A DNA stretch of 64,000 nt. It comes from Bacteroidota bacterium. GTDB taxonomy: Bacteria; Bacteroidota; Bacteroidia; Flavobacteriales; Weeksellaceae. Positions 54,671-63,040 of the stretch are shown here, piece by piece. Each line of letters opens with the position of its first letter. The first letter of the stretch is position 1. Below the pieces are notes generated by a model. It was not told the DNA's origin. It made no database searches and saw only the letters and a list, made by a program, of their open reading frames with translations. The position numbers were made by a program, and so were the translations under genes. The stretch lies in assembly GCA_023458535.1 (NCBI GenBank), contig JAEWYW010000062.1, positions 127,094 to 191,093 on the forward strand, in the 5' to 3' direction.

Positions 54671-55891
54671 ATGGAGAATTCCAAAAAGAAAGCAGCAATA
54701 GGTTTTATCTTCATAACCTTACTTATTGATATTACAGGTTGGGGAATTATTATTCCTGTAGTTCCTAAGCTCATAGAAGAACTGATACATGCAGATATTT
54801 CCGAAGCCGCCAAATACGGTGGTTGGTTAGGTTTTGCATATGCTTTTGTGCAGTTTATCTTTTCACCTTTGGTAGGAAATTTAAGTGATAAATATGGCCG
54901 ACGACCTATTATCCTTATTTCACTTTTTGGTTTCGCAGTAGATTACGTATTCTTAGCATTGTCACCCAATATATGGTGGCTATTTGTTGGGCGCATTATA
55001 GCGGGAATCACAGGAGCCAGTGTTACTACAGCCAGTGCGTATATTGCAGATATTTCTACGGATGAAGACAGAGCTAAGAATTTTGGATTAATTGGTGCCG
55101 CCTTTGGTTTAGGATTTATCATCGGTCCTGTTATTGGTGGACTGTTGGGGCATTACGGTTCAAGAGTTCCGTTCTATGCAGCTGCTGTTTTATGTTTCAT
55201 CAATTTTTTATATGGCTATTTTATTCTTCCAGAAAGTTTAGACAAATCGAAGAGACGAGAGTTTAATTGGAAAAAAGCCAATCCTGTGGGTTCTTTCAGG
55301 TTTTTAAGAAAGCATCCAGAAATATCAGGTTTAATCGTGGCTTTGGTTCTCATTTACATTGCAGGACATGCTGTACAAAGCAACTGGAATTACTTCACCA
55401 TGTACAAATTCAATTGGACAGAACGTATGGTGGGGATTTCATTGGGCGTAATCGGTTTACTGGTAGGTCTCGTACAAGGTGTACTCATAAGATGGACTAC
55501 TCCAAAACTGGGCGAGAAAAAAAGCATTTATTACGGCTTGTCACTGTACGCCATTGGAATGCTGCTGTTTGCCTTTGCGACCAATGAATGGCAGATGTTT
55601 GTGTTTCTTATCCCATATTGCTTAGGTGGAATTTGCGGGCCAGCATTGCAGTCCATTATTACAAAGGGAGTTCCTGCGAATGAGCAAGGTGAACTTCAGG
55701 GTGCTTTAACCAGCTTAATGAGCGCGACTTCTATTGTAGGACCACCGCTGATGACCAATTTATTCTATTATTTCACCCACAAAGAAGCACCGTTTGAATT
55801 TGCGGGAGCACCGTTTTTCTTGGCTTTCATTATGATGGCAATGAGTGTTGTCATTACATATTACGCCTTTGAAAAAAAGAACAAAACTTAA
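54671..55891 (+). CDS. MFS transporter, DHA1 (TCR/Tet-like) family
   Basis: 406 residues, 12 predicted helices. The helix 2-3 loop has MFS motif A, GNLSDKYGRRPIILISLFGF; helix 5 has GAAFGLGFIIGPVIGG, the drug/proton antiporter motif C. It is close in pattern to TetA-type exporters, whose names are often carried over to flavobacterial genes; resistance cannot be concluded. No regulator (TetR) is next to it. It probably exports small hydrophobic compounds using protons. It lies 60 bp before tatA in the same direction, which has its own box. Confidence 0.85.
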   Translation: MENSKKKAAIGFIFITLLIDITGWGIIIPVVPKLIEELIHADISEAAKYGGWLGFAYAFVQFIFSPLVGNLSDKYGRRPIILISLFGFAVDYVFLALSPNIWWLFVGRIIAGITGASVTTASAYIADISTDEDRAKNFGLIGAAFGLGFIIGPVIGGLLGHYGSRVPFYAAAVLCFINFLYGYFILPESLDKSKRREFNWKKANPVGSFRFLRKHPEISGLIVALVLIYIAGHAVQSNWNYFTMYKFNWTERMVGISLGVIGLLVGLVQGVLIRWTTPKLGEKKSIYYGLSLYAIGMLLFAFATNEWQMFVFLIPYCLGGICGPALQSIITKGVPANEQGELQGALTSLMSATSIVGPPLMTNLFYYFTHKEAPFEFAGAPFFLAFIMMAMSVVITYYAFEKKNKT

Positions 55892-55939
55892 ATTTTTTTT
55901 AAAATGTACCGCAATTCAACTTATATGCATAATCTTTTG

Positions 55940-55947
55940 TAATTTTG
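55940..55947 (+). promoter_or_regulatory. tatA -7 box, near-leaderless
   Basis: TAATTTTG ends 4 nt before the ATG at 55952. Confidence 0.55.
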
Positions 55948-55951
55948 TAGC

Positions 55952-56284
55952 ATGGAAGTAGGTATTTCAGAAATGTTGGTAATTGCTTTGGCAATTGTTG
56001 TTTTATTCGGACCTGATAAGTTGCCGCAGATAGCACGCGATTTAGGATCTGGTGTGCGTAAAATGAAGGGAGCTGTGGAAGACATAAAAACTGAAATCTT
56101 AAAGGAAACCGATAATCCTGTTTCGGAAATTAAAAAAGAGATTGAAAAAGTAAAACAGTCTGTTACCGAATTTAACCCTGCCAACGAGCTAAAGGATGTT
56201 TCTCTGTCCGATGAAAAAACTCAGGAAAAACCTCTTGTAAAGCCAGTTGATGATGAAGGCTACGAAGGACCAATTAGCAGATAA
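55952..56284 (+). CDS. tatA: Sec-independent protein translocase TatA/TatB-type protein
   Basis: 110 residues. One N-terminal helix, SEMLVIALAIVVLFGPDKLPQIARDLG, carries the FGxxKLP hinge of TatA/B, followed by an amphipathic helix (SGVRKMKGAVEDIKTEILKE) and an acidic tail. TatA oligomers help folded proteins with twin-arginine signals cross the inner membrane. Length and tail lie between TatA and TatB types; tatC is not in the window. It is first in a run with PAP2 and TPR genes: the next start is 5 bp away. The box ends 4 nt before the ATG. Confidence 0.85.
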   Translation: MEVGISEMLVIALAIVVLFGPDKLPQIARDLGSGVRKMKGAVEDIKTEILKETDNPVSEIKKEIEKVKQSVTEFNPANELKDVSLSDEKTQEKPLVKPVDDEGYEGPISR

Positions 56285-56289
56285 CCTTT

Positions 56290-56856
56290 ATGGAAGAAGT
56301 TATATTAGAAGATAAAAAGCTTTTTCTTTTTCTCAATAACATGGGCAATTCTTCTTTCGATCAGTTATGGATGACCATTTCAGGTACTTTTGTTTGGATT
56401 CCTTTATATGTTATTTTTTTGTATTTGTTGTACAAAAATTATCAACTTAAATCACTTTTATACATACTTTTGTTTATACTGATAGGCGTTACAGTATCCG
56501 ATCAGTTATCAACGATTTTTAAATTTGGTATTTCGCGCTTAAGACCGTGTCATGATCCTGAAATTCAAAATCATATGCGAATTGTAAAATGTGGTGGTAA
56601 TTTCGGATTTTATTCTGCACATGCGTCTAATACTTTCTTTTTAGCAAGTTATTTAAGCGTATTATTGAGGAAGAAATTGCGATGGTTCCCTTGGTTTATT
56701 CTCTTTTGGGCAACGGTAGTTTCTTACAGTCGAATTTATTTAGGTGTACATTTCCCGATGGATATATTGATGGGAGCTTGTGTTGGATTTTTATTGGGAG
56801 GCTTTTTTGGTACACTCGCATTGAAAGTCATCAACAAGCAAAATATATTCTCATGA
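56290..56856 (+). CDS. PAP2-family membrane phosphatase
   Basis: 188 residues, six hydrophobic segments. The three catalytic motifs are KFGISRLRPCHDP (KxxxxxxRP), FYSAHASNTFF (the SGH motif in its SAH form) and SRIYLGVHFPMDILMG (SRxxxxxHxxxD). It removes phosphate from lipid phosphates such as undecaprenyl pyrophosphate, phosphatidic acid or lipid A, at the outer face of the inner membrane; the exact lipid is unknown. It lies 5 bp after tatA and overlaps the TPR gene (ATGA). Confidence 0.88.
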   Translation: MEEVILEDKKLFLFLNNMGNSSFDQLWMTISGTFVWIPLYVIFLYLLYKNYQLKSLLYILLFILIGVTVSDQLSTIFKFGISRLRPCHDPEIQNHMRIVKCGGNFGFYSAHASNTFFLASYLSVLLRKKLRWFPWFILFWATVVSYSRIYLGVHFPMDILMGACVGFLLGGFFGTLALKVINKQNIFS

Positions 56857-57662
56857 AAAAAACTTTACTTTCTTTAATTGTTTTTACAACAATTTGTGTC
56901 TATGGACAAGACGCCAAAAAGGCTGATGAATGTCTGAAAGCAGGAAATTTTAAATGCGCAGAAACTGAATACCAACTTTTGGTAAGCAAAGAAAAAATTC
57001 AGAAAATTTTATCTGAACATTATGTGGGTTTAGGTATGGCGCAAAGAAGACTCGGCAAACCTGCTTTAGCTATTAAATCTTTTGAATCAGCAATTAGAAT
57101 CAATCCCATGTCCGTACCCGCTTATGTGAATATGGCATCTGTGCAAAGCATGAAAGGAGACAAGCAAAAAGCCTTGGAATATATTACTAAAGGTTTAAAA
57201 GCAGAACAGGAAAGCCCAGATTTGTATTTAACACGTTCCAGAATTTACGATGATATGGGCAAAAAAGATTTGGCGAAAGAAGATTTGAATACTATTTTAA
57301 CCTTTGCACCCGATAATTTGTATGCAAGAACAGGTTTGGCAAGTTTAAAAAATAAAAGTGGTGATCTGCAAGGTGCACTGAAAGATTATAATCAATTGAT
57401 ATCTGAAAAACCTGAATCTCTTTTATACAACGGTAGAGCAGAGGTGTACTATAAAATGAAGAAACAAAAAGAAGCTTTAGCAGATGTTAATAAAGCCATT
57501 GCGGTGGATGCAAAATTTGCGCCCTCGCATGTTACCAAAGCATTAATCTTATTCAGTACAGGAAAAGGAAAAGAAGCATGCTCAAGTTTAGACAAAGCAG
57601 TAGCTTTAGGCTACGAAAAATCGTTGCTTGCTGATGAATATGGTAAGTGTATCAACAAATAG
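56853..57662 (+). CDS. Secreted TPR-repeat protein
   Basis: 269 residues from ATG 56853; a longer reading from 56682 lies inside PAP2 and is rejected. Signal peptide MKKTLLSLIVFTTICVYGQ. The mature protein is made of six or so TPR motifs: GLGMAQRRLGKPALAIKSFE, AYVNMASVQSMKGDKQKALEY, LYLTRSRIYDDMGKKDLAKED, ARTGLASLKNKSGDLQGALKD, LYNGRAEVYYKMKKQKEAL and HVTKALILFSTGKGKEACSS. TPR proteins are scaffolds for protein contacts. It overlaps the PAP2 stop by 4 bp and probably belongs to the tatA transcript. Partner unknown. Confidence 0.85.
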   Translation: MKKTLLSLIVFTTICVYGQDAKKADECLKAGNFKCAETEYQLLVSKEKIQKILSEHYVGLGMAQRRLGKPALAIKSFESAIRINPMSVPAYVNMASVQSMKGDKQKALEYITKGLKAEQESPDLYLTRSRIYDDMGKKDLAKEDLNTILTFAPDNLYARTGLASLKNKSGDLQGALKDYNQLISEKPESLLYNGRAEVYYKMKKQKEALADVNKAIAVDAKFAPSHVTKALILFSTGKGKEACSSLDKAVALGYEKSLLADEYGKCINK

Positions 57663-57697
57663 AAAATTTCAGCAATATTTAATAAACCTTATGTAAA

Positions 57698-58240
57698 GTG
57701 GAGTTCAATTATAATTTAGATGAAAATGATTTTTTAGAATATCAACTGTATTCAGCTTCAAAAAGTAAAAATATAAGAGTGCAAAGAAGGAGAAGTCTTA
57801 TTATAGTTATTGCAATATTTTTTCTTCTTTTTGTATTCCTTTATACTTCAACCAAGCAATTTCCAATTCTTCCATTGGTTGGTTACATCATTTTAATAGT
57901 CATTTATAAATTCTATGAAAGTTACCGTTATGAGAATCATTATAAAAAGTACATTAAAGAAAATTATAAAGATAGGATTGGCTTAGATTCTAAAATTAAT
58001 TTTGAAGATGACCAAATAACTGAAGAAAGTAAAATGGGTGAGTCGAAGATAAAATATGCTAGCATAAAGGAAATCAATGAAATTAAAAATTATTATTTTT
58101 TGAAACTTATAACAGGACAAAGTTTGATAATTCCCAAAAAAGAAATCATAAACCCTGTCGAATTTAAGTCTAAAATAAATCATATAATTTCGAAATACGG
58201 CATCATAGAAAATTCTGATTTAGATTGGAAATGGAGATAA
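57698..58240 (+). CDS. YcxB-like membrane protein
   Basis: 180 residues from a GTG start. Residues 1-28 form a charged N-terminal strand region (MEFNYNLDENDFLEYQLYS), then two adjacent helices (LIIVIAIFFLLFVFLYTS and ILPLVGYIILIVIYKFYES), then a cytoplasmic domain ending in a basic PH-like fold (YFLKLITGQSLIIPKKEI), the pattern of YcxB proteins. Function is unknown. It is rich in Lys and Ile. It may be transcribed with the TPR gene 35 bp upstream, and its downstream hairpin is shared with rlmH. Confidence 0.65.
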   Translation: MEFNYNLDENDFLEYQLYSASKSKNIRVQRRRSLIIVIAIFFLLFVFLYTSTKQFPILPLVGYIILIVIYKFYESYRYENHYKKYIKENYKDRIGLDSKINFEDDQITEESKMGESKIKYASIKEINEIKNYYFLKLITGQSLIIPKKEIINPVEFKSKINHIISKYGIIENSDLDWKWR

Positions 58241-58333
58241 GTGCTGATCAATTGATTAATATGATTTAGCATTTAAATTTAATGTAAACATTTTTTACCG
58301 CTGATAATTGATGTAAGTCTTGTTTAAAAAAGT

Positions 58334-58366
58334 AAGCCATTATTCTTAAAGAATGATGGCTTTTAT
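58334..58366. terminator. Bidirectional terminator
   Basis: AAGCCATTATTCTT / AAGAATGATGGCTT stem (one mismatch, a 1-nt gap at the tip) with A/T flanks, between the convergent YcxB-like gene and rlmH. Confidence 0.75.
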
Positions 58367-58383
58367 TAAATAATGTTATGATA

Positions 58384-58857
58384 TTAATCGTTGTGATAAG
58401 GCTTTCCTTGGAGAATTTGGTCTGCTCTGTATATTTGTTCTACAAAAAATAACCTGATCATCTGATGAGTGAATGTCATTTTAGATAATGACATCTTTTC
58501 GTTGGCTCGGTCGTAGATTTCCTGTGAGAAACCATAAGCACCGCCAATCAAAAAATGGATTTTCTTGGTAGAAGAATTCAGCCAGTGATCAATTTTACCT
58601 GCAAATTCACGACTTGTAAACTGTTTTCCTTTTTCATCGAGAAGAATGACCAAGTCGGTGTTATCAATATGAGCATTGAACAGTTTGGCTTCTTCTCTTT
58701 TTACCAATTCTGGTGTAAGATTTTTAGCATTTTTTACATCGGGGATTTCCACAAGCTCAAAATTCCAATGTTTGGGAAGTCTCGGAAGGTAGTAGGCAAT
58801 TAAGTTTTTTATTTCTTTATCATCCGTTTTTCCGATGCAAACTAAATTGATTCTCAT
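58384..58857 (-). CDS. rlmH: 23S rRNA pseudouridine-1915 N3-methyltransferase
   Basis: 157 residues, the standard RlmH length. It starts MRINLVCIGKTDD; VILLDEKGKQFTSREFAGKID and FLIGGAYGFSQEIYDRA form the SPOUT SAM site; the end is MIRLFFVEQIYRADQILQGKPYHND, the exact RlmH signature. It methylates pseudouridine 1915 in helix 69 of 23S rRNA. It is divergent from the BrkB-like gene with only 26 bp between start codons, which hold both promoter boxes. Identification is certain. Confidence 0.97.
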   Translation of the reverse strand: MRINLVCIGKTDDKEIKNLIAYYLPRLPKHWNFELVEIPDVKNAKNLTPELVKREEAKLFNAHIDNTDLVILLDEKGKQFTSREFAGKIDHWLNSSTKKIHFLIGGAYGFSQEIYDRANEKMSLSKMTFTHQMIRLFFVEQIYRADQILQGKPYHND

Positions 58858-58861
58858 TTCT

Positions 58862-58869
58862 TATCTTTG
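58862..58869 (+). promoter_or_regulatory. -7 box of the BrkB-like gene
   Basis: TATCTTTG, 14 bp before the ATG at 58884. Its -33 region would lie inside rlmH. Confidence 0.55.
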
Positions 58870-58874
58870 TTGTG

Positions 58875-58882
58875 CAAATATA
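58875..58882 (-). promoter_or_regulatory. -7 box of rlmH
   Basis: TATATTTG on the minus strand, 17 bp before the rlmH ATG. Its -33 region would lie inside the BrkB-like gene. Confidence 0.55.
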
Positions 58883-58883
58883 G

Positions 58884-59921
58884 ATGATGGGTATAAAAAC
58901 TCCTAAATTTTTCATTAAGTTTAAGAATTTTCTAGACGGAATACATATTCCTTTTTTGGGAATTTCTCTGTTGAAAATGTTTCAGATTTATGGGAAGGGT
59001 ATTTTCAAAATTCAATTGGGAAAGCAGGCTGCTAGTATTTCTTGGGCTTTCTTTCTGAGTTTATTTCCATTTTTGTTGTTCCTTCTTTCTTTGCTGCCTT
59101 ATTTGCCACATTACGAGAAACTTCAGTTTTATATTTTTGAAGTGCTCATGCATAATGTTTTCCCGGCACACATGCAGATGGATGTTTCCAACTATATCCA
59201 AAGGTCGATATTGCCAAACATGAAGGGCATTAGCAATTGGACGCTTGTCTTAGCGCTCGTTTTCGCAACCAACGGAACGCAGTCACTCATCAATGGTTTT
59301 AATGAAAATATAGATTTAAAAAGGGGAACCTTAAAGGAATATGCGATTGCGTTGGTCATCACCTTGGCTTTTGCTATTCTTATTATTTGTACGCTTTTCG
59401 GAGTCTATTACAGTGAGGTAGTCTTAAAATTATTTACACCCAATTATAATATTTCTTGGTTTGTAGATAACCTTTCGAAAATAATTGGATTCATCTCTTT
59501 CCCTTTGTTATATTTCGCTTTACTGAGCCTTTTTTACTGGGTGGGCTGCCTGAAGATTACCACTTGGAAACAGGCAATTCCGGGAGCGATTTTTACCACG
59601 GTTCTTTTCGTGCTTCTTACATATATTTTTGCCATCTACGTTAAAGATTTTGCTAGGTATAATGTTTTGTACGGTTCCATTGGTTCTATCATACTCTTAA
59701 TGATTTGGGTAAACATCAATATCATCCTCATCTTACTTGGTAATGAACTGAATATCGCTATTAAAAAAGTGAGGGTAGAGAAAATGATTGCTGATGAAAT
59801 GGCTCACCAAGCAAATTTATTTGTATCAGAAAACCTTCCTGATTTAGAAGAACCTGATGCACATCACACTTTTACGCTTACTGGAGATTCGGATAGGAAT
59901 ACTTTAAAGAAAAATAAATAA
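58884..59921 (+). CDS. YihY/BrkB-family membrane protein
   Basis: 345 residues. Six hydrophobic segments; QAASISWAFFLSLFPFLLFLLSLLPYLP is the typical YihY start, then NWTLVLALVFATNGTQSLINGFN, YAIALVITLAFAILIICTLFGVYY, PGAIFTTVLFVLLTYIFAIYVKDFARYNVLYGSIGSIILLMIWVNI and ILLGNELNIAI. The family was once called ribonuclease BN in error and is better described as a membrane protein of unknown or transporter-like role. An acidic, His-rich tail closes it (DAHHTFTLTGDSDRN). It has its own promoter and a strong terminator. Confidence 0.85.
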   Translation: MMGIKTPKFFIKFKNFLDGIHIPFLGISLLKMFQIYGKGIFKIQLGKQAASISWAFFLSLFPFLLFLLSLLPYLPHYEKLQFYIFEVLMHNVFPAHMQMDVSNYIQRSILPNMKGISNWTLVLALVFATNGTQSLINGFNENIDLKRGTLKEYAIALVITLAFAILIICTLFGVYYSEVVLKLFTPNYNISWFVDNLSKIIGFISFPLLYFALLSLFYWVGCLKITTWKQAIPGAIFTTVLFVLLTYIFAIYVKDFARYNVLYGSIGSIILLMIWVNINIILILLGNELNIAIKKVRVEKMIADEMAHQANLFVSENLPDLEEPDAHHTFTLTGDSDRNTLKKNK

Positions 59922-59955
59922 AAATAGGCGGCGCTCGAAGAGCGCCGCCTATTTT
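59921..59955. terminator. Bidirectional terminator, 16-bp GC-rich stem
   Basis: The perfect arms 59921-59936 and 59940-59955 (core GGCGGCGCTC / GAGCGCCGCC) meet at a GAA loop, with A/T runs on each side. It closes both the BrkB-like gene and gyrB. Confidence 0.9.
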
Positions 59956-59978
59956 TTATGAATTGTATAAACTATATT

Positions 59979-61913
59979 TTAAGCATCGATTTTCGCATAT
60001 TTTGCATTCTTTTCGATGAATTCTCTTCTTGGTGGAACCTCATCGCCCATTAACATAGAGAAAATTCTATCTGCTTCACCCGCATTGTCGATATTTACTT
60101 GCTTCAATATTCTGTGTTCCGGGTTCAGTGTAGTTTCCCAAAGCTGCTCAGGGTTCATTTCCCCAAGACCTTTGTAACGTTGTACTTCCACTCCTTTCCC
60201 ATCTGGTGACATTTCCAATGTAAACTCCTCACGCTCTTTCTCGTTATATGCATACACTTTTTTGTTTCCCTTTTTAAGTAAATACAATGGTGGCTGAGCA
60301 ATATAAATATATCCGTTCTCAATCAATTCCTTCATGTATCTAAAGAAGAACGTAAGAATTAAGGTTGAAATATGGGAACCATCAATATCCGCATCGGTCA
60401 TAATAACAATTTTATGATATCTTAATTTCGCCATATTTAAAGCCTTGCTGTCTTCCTCAGTGCCCACAGAAACTCCCAAAGCAGTGTAGATGTTTTTAAT
60501 TTCATCGTTATCATAAACCTTATGAAGCATGGATTTTTCAACATTCAAAATCTTACCTCTTAAAGGCAGAATAGCTTGAAAATGTCTGTCTCTACCTTGC
60601 TTAGCGGTACCACCTGCGGAATCTCCCTCTACTAGGAACAATTCAGATTCTTCAGGATTTTTAGAAGAACAGTCCGATAATTTTCCTGGAAGTCCAGATC
60701 CTCCCATAGGAGATTTTCTCTGAACCATTTCTCGCGCTTTCTTTGCAGCCTGTCTCGCTTTTGCAGCTAAAACTACCTTTTGTACAATCTGTTTAGCTTC
60801 GTTTGGATTTTCTTCTAGGAAATTAGAAAGCATTTCGCCTACAATCTTATCCACAGCACCAGAAACTTCAGAGTTTCCGAGTTTAGTTTTTGTCTGGCCT
60901 TCAAACTGTGGCTCCATTACCTTCACCGAAATAATGGCAGTAAGACCTTCTCTAAAATCGTCACCCGTAACTTCTACTTTCTCTTTTTGTGGTAATCCAA
61001 GTTCATCAGCATATTTTTTAAGTGTTCTTGTTAAAGCCCTTCTGAAGCCTGCTAAATGTGTTCCTCCTTCATGAGTATTGATATTGTTGACATACGAATG
61101 CAAATTTTCATTAAAAGAAGTATTGTAACGCATTGCCACTTCCACAGGAATGTCGTCTCTTTCACCTTCCATGAAGATGACGTGCTCCATAATAGCTTCT
61201 CTGTTTCCATCAATATATTCTACAAACTCTTTAAGACCACCTTCAGAATGGAAAACTTCAGTTTTAAAAGTGCCGTCTTCTAGTTTTTCTCTTTCATCTG
61301 TTAAGGTAATTGTAATTCCTTTATTAAGGAAAGACAATTCACGCAAACGCGCAGCTAAAGTATCGTAATTGTATACCAGTTCCGTAAAAATAGTATCATC
61401 TGGCTGGAAAAACTGCTTGGTTCCTCTATCAGAACTATCTCCAATTTGCTCAACTTCGGTAAGAGCTTTCCCTTTGGAATATACTTGCTGGTAAACGTGA
61501 CCATCTCTGTAAACAGTTGTAATCATCTCATTGGAAAGTGCATTAACACAGGAAACCCCAACACCATGCAAACCACCAGAAACTTTATACGAATCCTTAT
61601 CGAACTTACCACCAGCACCAATCTTTGTCATTACCACTTCCAACGCAGATTTTTGCTCTTTCTCGTGGAAATCTACTGGAATCCCTCTACCATTATCGCG
61701 CACCTCGATAGCATTTCCTTCTTTAATGCTCACAGAAATAGTGTCGCAATATCCGGCTAATGCTTCATCTATTGAGTTATCTACTACTTCATAAACCAAA
61801 TGATGAAGACCTCTATTTCCTACATCACCAATGTACATTGAAGGGCGCATACGCACGTGCTCCATTCCTTCTAATGCCTGAATACTACTCGCTGTATATT
61901 GTTTCTGACTCAT
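59979..61913 (-). CDS. gyrB: DNA gyrase subunit B
   Basis: 644 residues. GHKL ATPase: EVVDNSIDEALAG, IEVRDNGRGIPVD, VSGGLHGVGVSCVNALS and the QTKTKLGNSEV segment; Toprim metal site: LFLVEGDSAGGTAKQGRDR and IMTDADIDGSHISTL; C-terminal PLYLLKKGNKKVYAY and QRYKGLGEMNPEQLWETTLNP. The GyrB-specific RDRHFQAILPLRGKILNVEK run and context favour gyrase over topoisomerase IV. It introduces negative supercoils with GyrA, which is not in the window. ATG 61913 gives MSQKQYTASSIQ. It stands apart from the HRDC and ssb genes upstream on the same strand. Confidence 0.96.
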   Translation of the reverse strand: MSQKQYTASSIQALEGMEHVRMRPSMYIGDVGNRGLHHLVYEVVDNSIDEALAGYCDTISVSIKEGNAIEVRDNGRGIPVDFHEKEQKSALEVVMTKIGAGGKFDKDSYKVSGGLHGVGVSCVNALSNEMITTVYRDGHVYQQVYSKGKALTEVEQIGDSSDRGTKQFFQPDDTIFTELVYNYDTLAARLRELSFLNKGITITLTDEREKLEDGTFKTEVFHSEGGLKEFVEYIDGNREAIMEHVIFMEGERDDIPVEVAMRYNTSFNENLHSYVNNINTHEGGTHLAGFRRALTRTLKKYADELGLPQKEKVEVTGDDFREGLTAIISVKVMEPQFEGQTKTKLGNSEVSGAVDKIVGEMLSNFLEENPNEAKQIVQKVVLAAKARQAAKKAREMVQRKSPMGGSGLPGKLSDCSSKNPEESELFLVEGDSAGGTAKQGRDRHFQAILPLRGKILNVEKSMLHKVYDNDEIKNIYTALGVSVGTEEDSKALNMAKLRYHKIVIMTDADIDGSHISTLILTFFFRYMKELIENGYIYIAQPPLYLLKKGNKKVYAYNEKEREEFTLEMSPDGKGVEVQRYKGLGEMNPEQLWETTLNPEHRILKQVNIDNAGEADRIFSMLMGDEVPPRREFIEKNAKYAKIDA

Positions 61914-62044
61914 ATTAATTATAAATTCCTTGCTTTTTGCAAAGACTTACAAATATCGTCATTTTTTCTCACTTAAAAAAGTTAATAACACTTAAAAAAC
62001 ATTGAGTTTTCCACAATAAATTTAAGGTTTTACGACTTAAAATT

Positions 62045-62497
62045 TTACAGAGAATTTTGAATGATTTCTAAAATAGAATGTCCATAATTCTCTACTTTAT
62101 ATCTTCCAAAACCTTTAATTTGAGCGAGTTCATGTTCATTTTGTGGTTTCATCTTAGCAATAGCACACAGCTCATTATTGCTCGCAATAAAATAGGTAGG
62201 TAGTTTTTCGGTTTTAGATTGTTCGCTGCGCCATTCCTTTAAAGCATTAAGTGTATACATCTCATCAGTATTCAAATCTTCAAACGAAGCTGAATATTTA
62301 GCTGATCTATTTTCGCGAACGCTAGCCTTTGAGCCATTCTGCTCATAGAAGAGCAGAACAGTCCAAAAGTTATCACTTGCCACAAATGCCGATTCAGATT
62401 TTATTACTGTATTAGATTTCATAAAATCATCAACATCTCTCTGATCGTTAGATAAATGAACATCATCTAAGCGAATCTTAAAAACTTGCGTTTTCAT
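62045..62497 (-). CDS. HRDC-domain protein
   Basis: 150 residues from ATG 62497 (a GTG just before it is an alternative). The first 75 residues are a small alpha/beta part (KTQVFKIRLDDVHLSNDQRDV) that I do not recognise; residues about 76-150 form an HRDC domain (TLNALKEWRSEQSKTEKLPTYFIASN ... LAQIKGFGRYKVENYGHSILEII). HRDC domains are helical DNA-binding add-ons of RecQ helicases and RNase D. Here it stands without a helicase. It lies 10 bp after ssb, so both belong to one DNA-metabolism transcript. A role in DNA repair is inference. Confidence 0.8.
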   Translation of the reverse strand: MKTQVFKIRLDDVHLSNDQRDVDDFMKSNTVIKSESAFVASDNFWTVLLFYEQNGSKASVRENRSAKYSASFEDLNTDEMYTLNALKEWRSEQSKTEKLPTYFIASNNELCAIAKMKPQNEHELAQIKGFGRYKVENYGHSILEIIQNSL

Positions 62498-62507
62498 CAC
62501 ATTACAT

Positions 62508-62843
62508 TTAAGATTTTGATCCTAATAACAGAATTTCCTCCACCCGTATTTCTGTGAAGAATCTTTTTGAACCATCTTTATCCTCATAAGAGCGGTAAGT
62601 GATCTTTCCATCAATTGCTATTTCTTTTCCTTTAGGAACATATTTTTGAAGAATGTCTGCAGTTTTTCCGTAGGCTACAAGATTATGCCATTGGGTTTCT
62701 TCTACTTTTTCACCTTTAGAGTTGGTGTAATGATCATTAGTTGCCAGCGATACAGATGCTTTATGACCGCCGTTCTCGAAGTTGATAATTTCTACATCTT
62801 TTCCTGTGTAACCTACTAGGCTTACTTTGTTTCTTAGTGACAT
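62508..62843 (-). CDS. ssb: Single-stranded DNA-binding protein, short form
   Basis: 111 residues. One OB fold: MSLRNKVSLVGYTGKDVEI, KASVSLATNDHYTNSKGEKVEETQWHNLVAYGKTADILQKYV, then GKEIAIDGKITYRSYEDKDG and FFTEIRVEEILLLG. It ends three residues later (SKS), so it lacks both the disordered linker and the acidic tip (DDDIPF type) through which replication SSB recruits other proteins. It may be an accessory or stress SSB, and another ssb is expected elsewhere in the genome. A hairpin (TCAGAGA / TCTCTGA) lies in its leader. It is followed by the HRDC gene. Confidence 0.9.
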   Translation of the reverse strand: MSLRNKVSLVGYTGKDVEIINFENGGHKASVSLATNDHYTNSKGEKVEETQWHNLVAYGKTADILQKYVPKGKEIAIDGKITYRSYEDKDGSKRFFTEIRVEEILLLGSKS

Positions 62844-62875
62844 GATTTCTATATTTTTTTAATTTAACAATTTTA

Positions 62876-62901
62876 TCAGAGAGGCTCACTGTTTTCTCTG
62901 A
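62876..62901 (-). other. Hairpin in the ssb leader
   Basis: Perfect 7-bp inverted repeat TCAGAGA / TCTCTGA around a 12-nt loop, 33-58 bp upstream of the ssb ATG, with no T-run. It may be an operator or RNA hairpin. Confidence 0.35.
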
Positions 62902-63040
62902 TTGACATTGCAAATTTTATAATGTTTTGAAAATGAATTCGGTAAAAAAATAATTAATATCGTTTGTAGTCGTTTGTAAATGAATAATGCTTATATTTAT
63001 CTTATTAATTTTCTAGGGATAGAAAGAGAAATCTGGTTTT

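Noticed and set aside
54671..55891. Tetracycline resistance gene
   Set aside because: Only general TetA-like MFS motifs; no TetR regulator or mobile context. Substrate cannot be inferred.
56682..56852. N-terminal extension of the TPR protein
   Set aside because: It lies within PAP2 in another frame and would bury a clear signal peptide.
62959..62980. Tandem TCGTTTGTA repeat upstream of the zinc-ribbon gene
   Set aside because: Two imperfect 10-bp units only; too short to call an element or operator.
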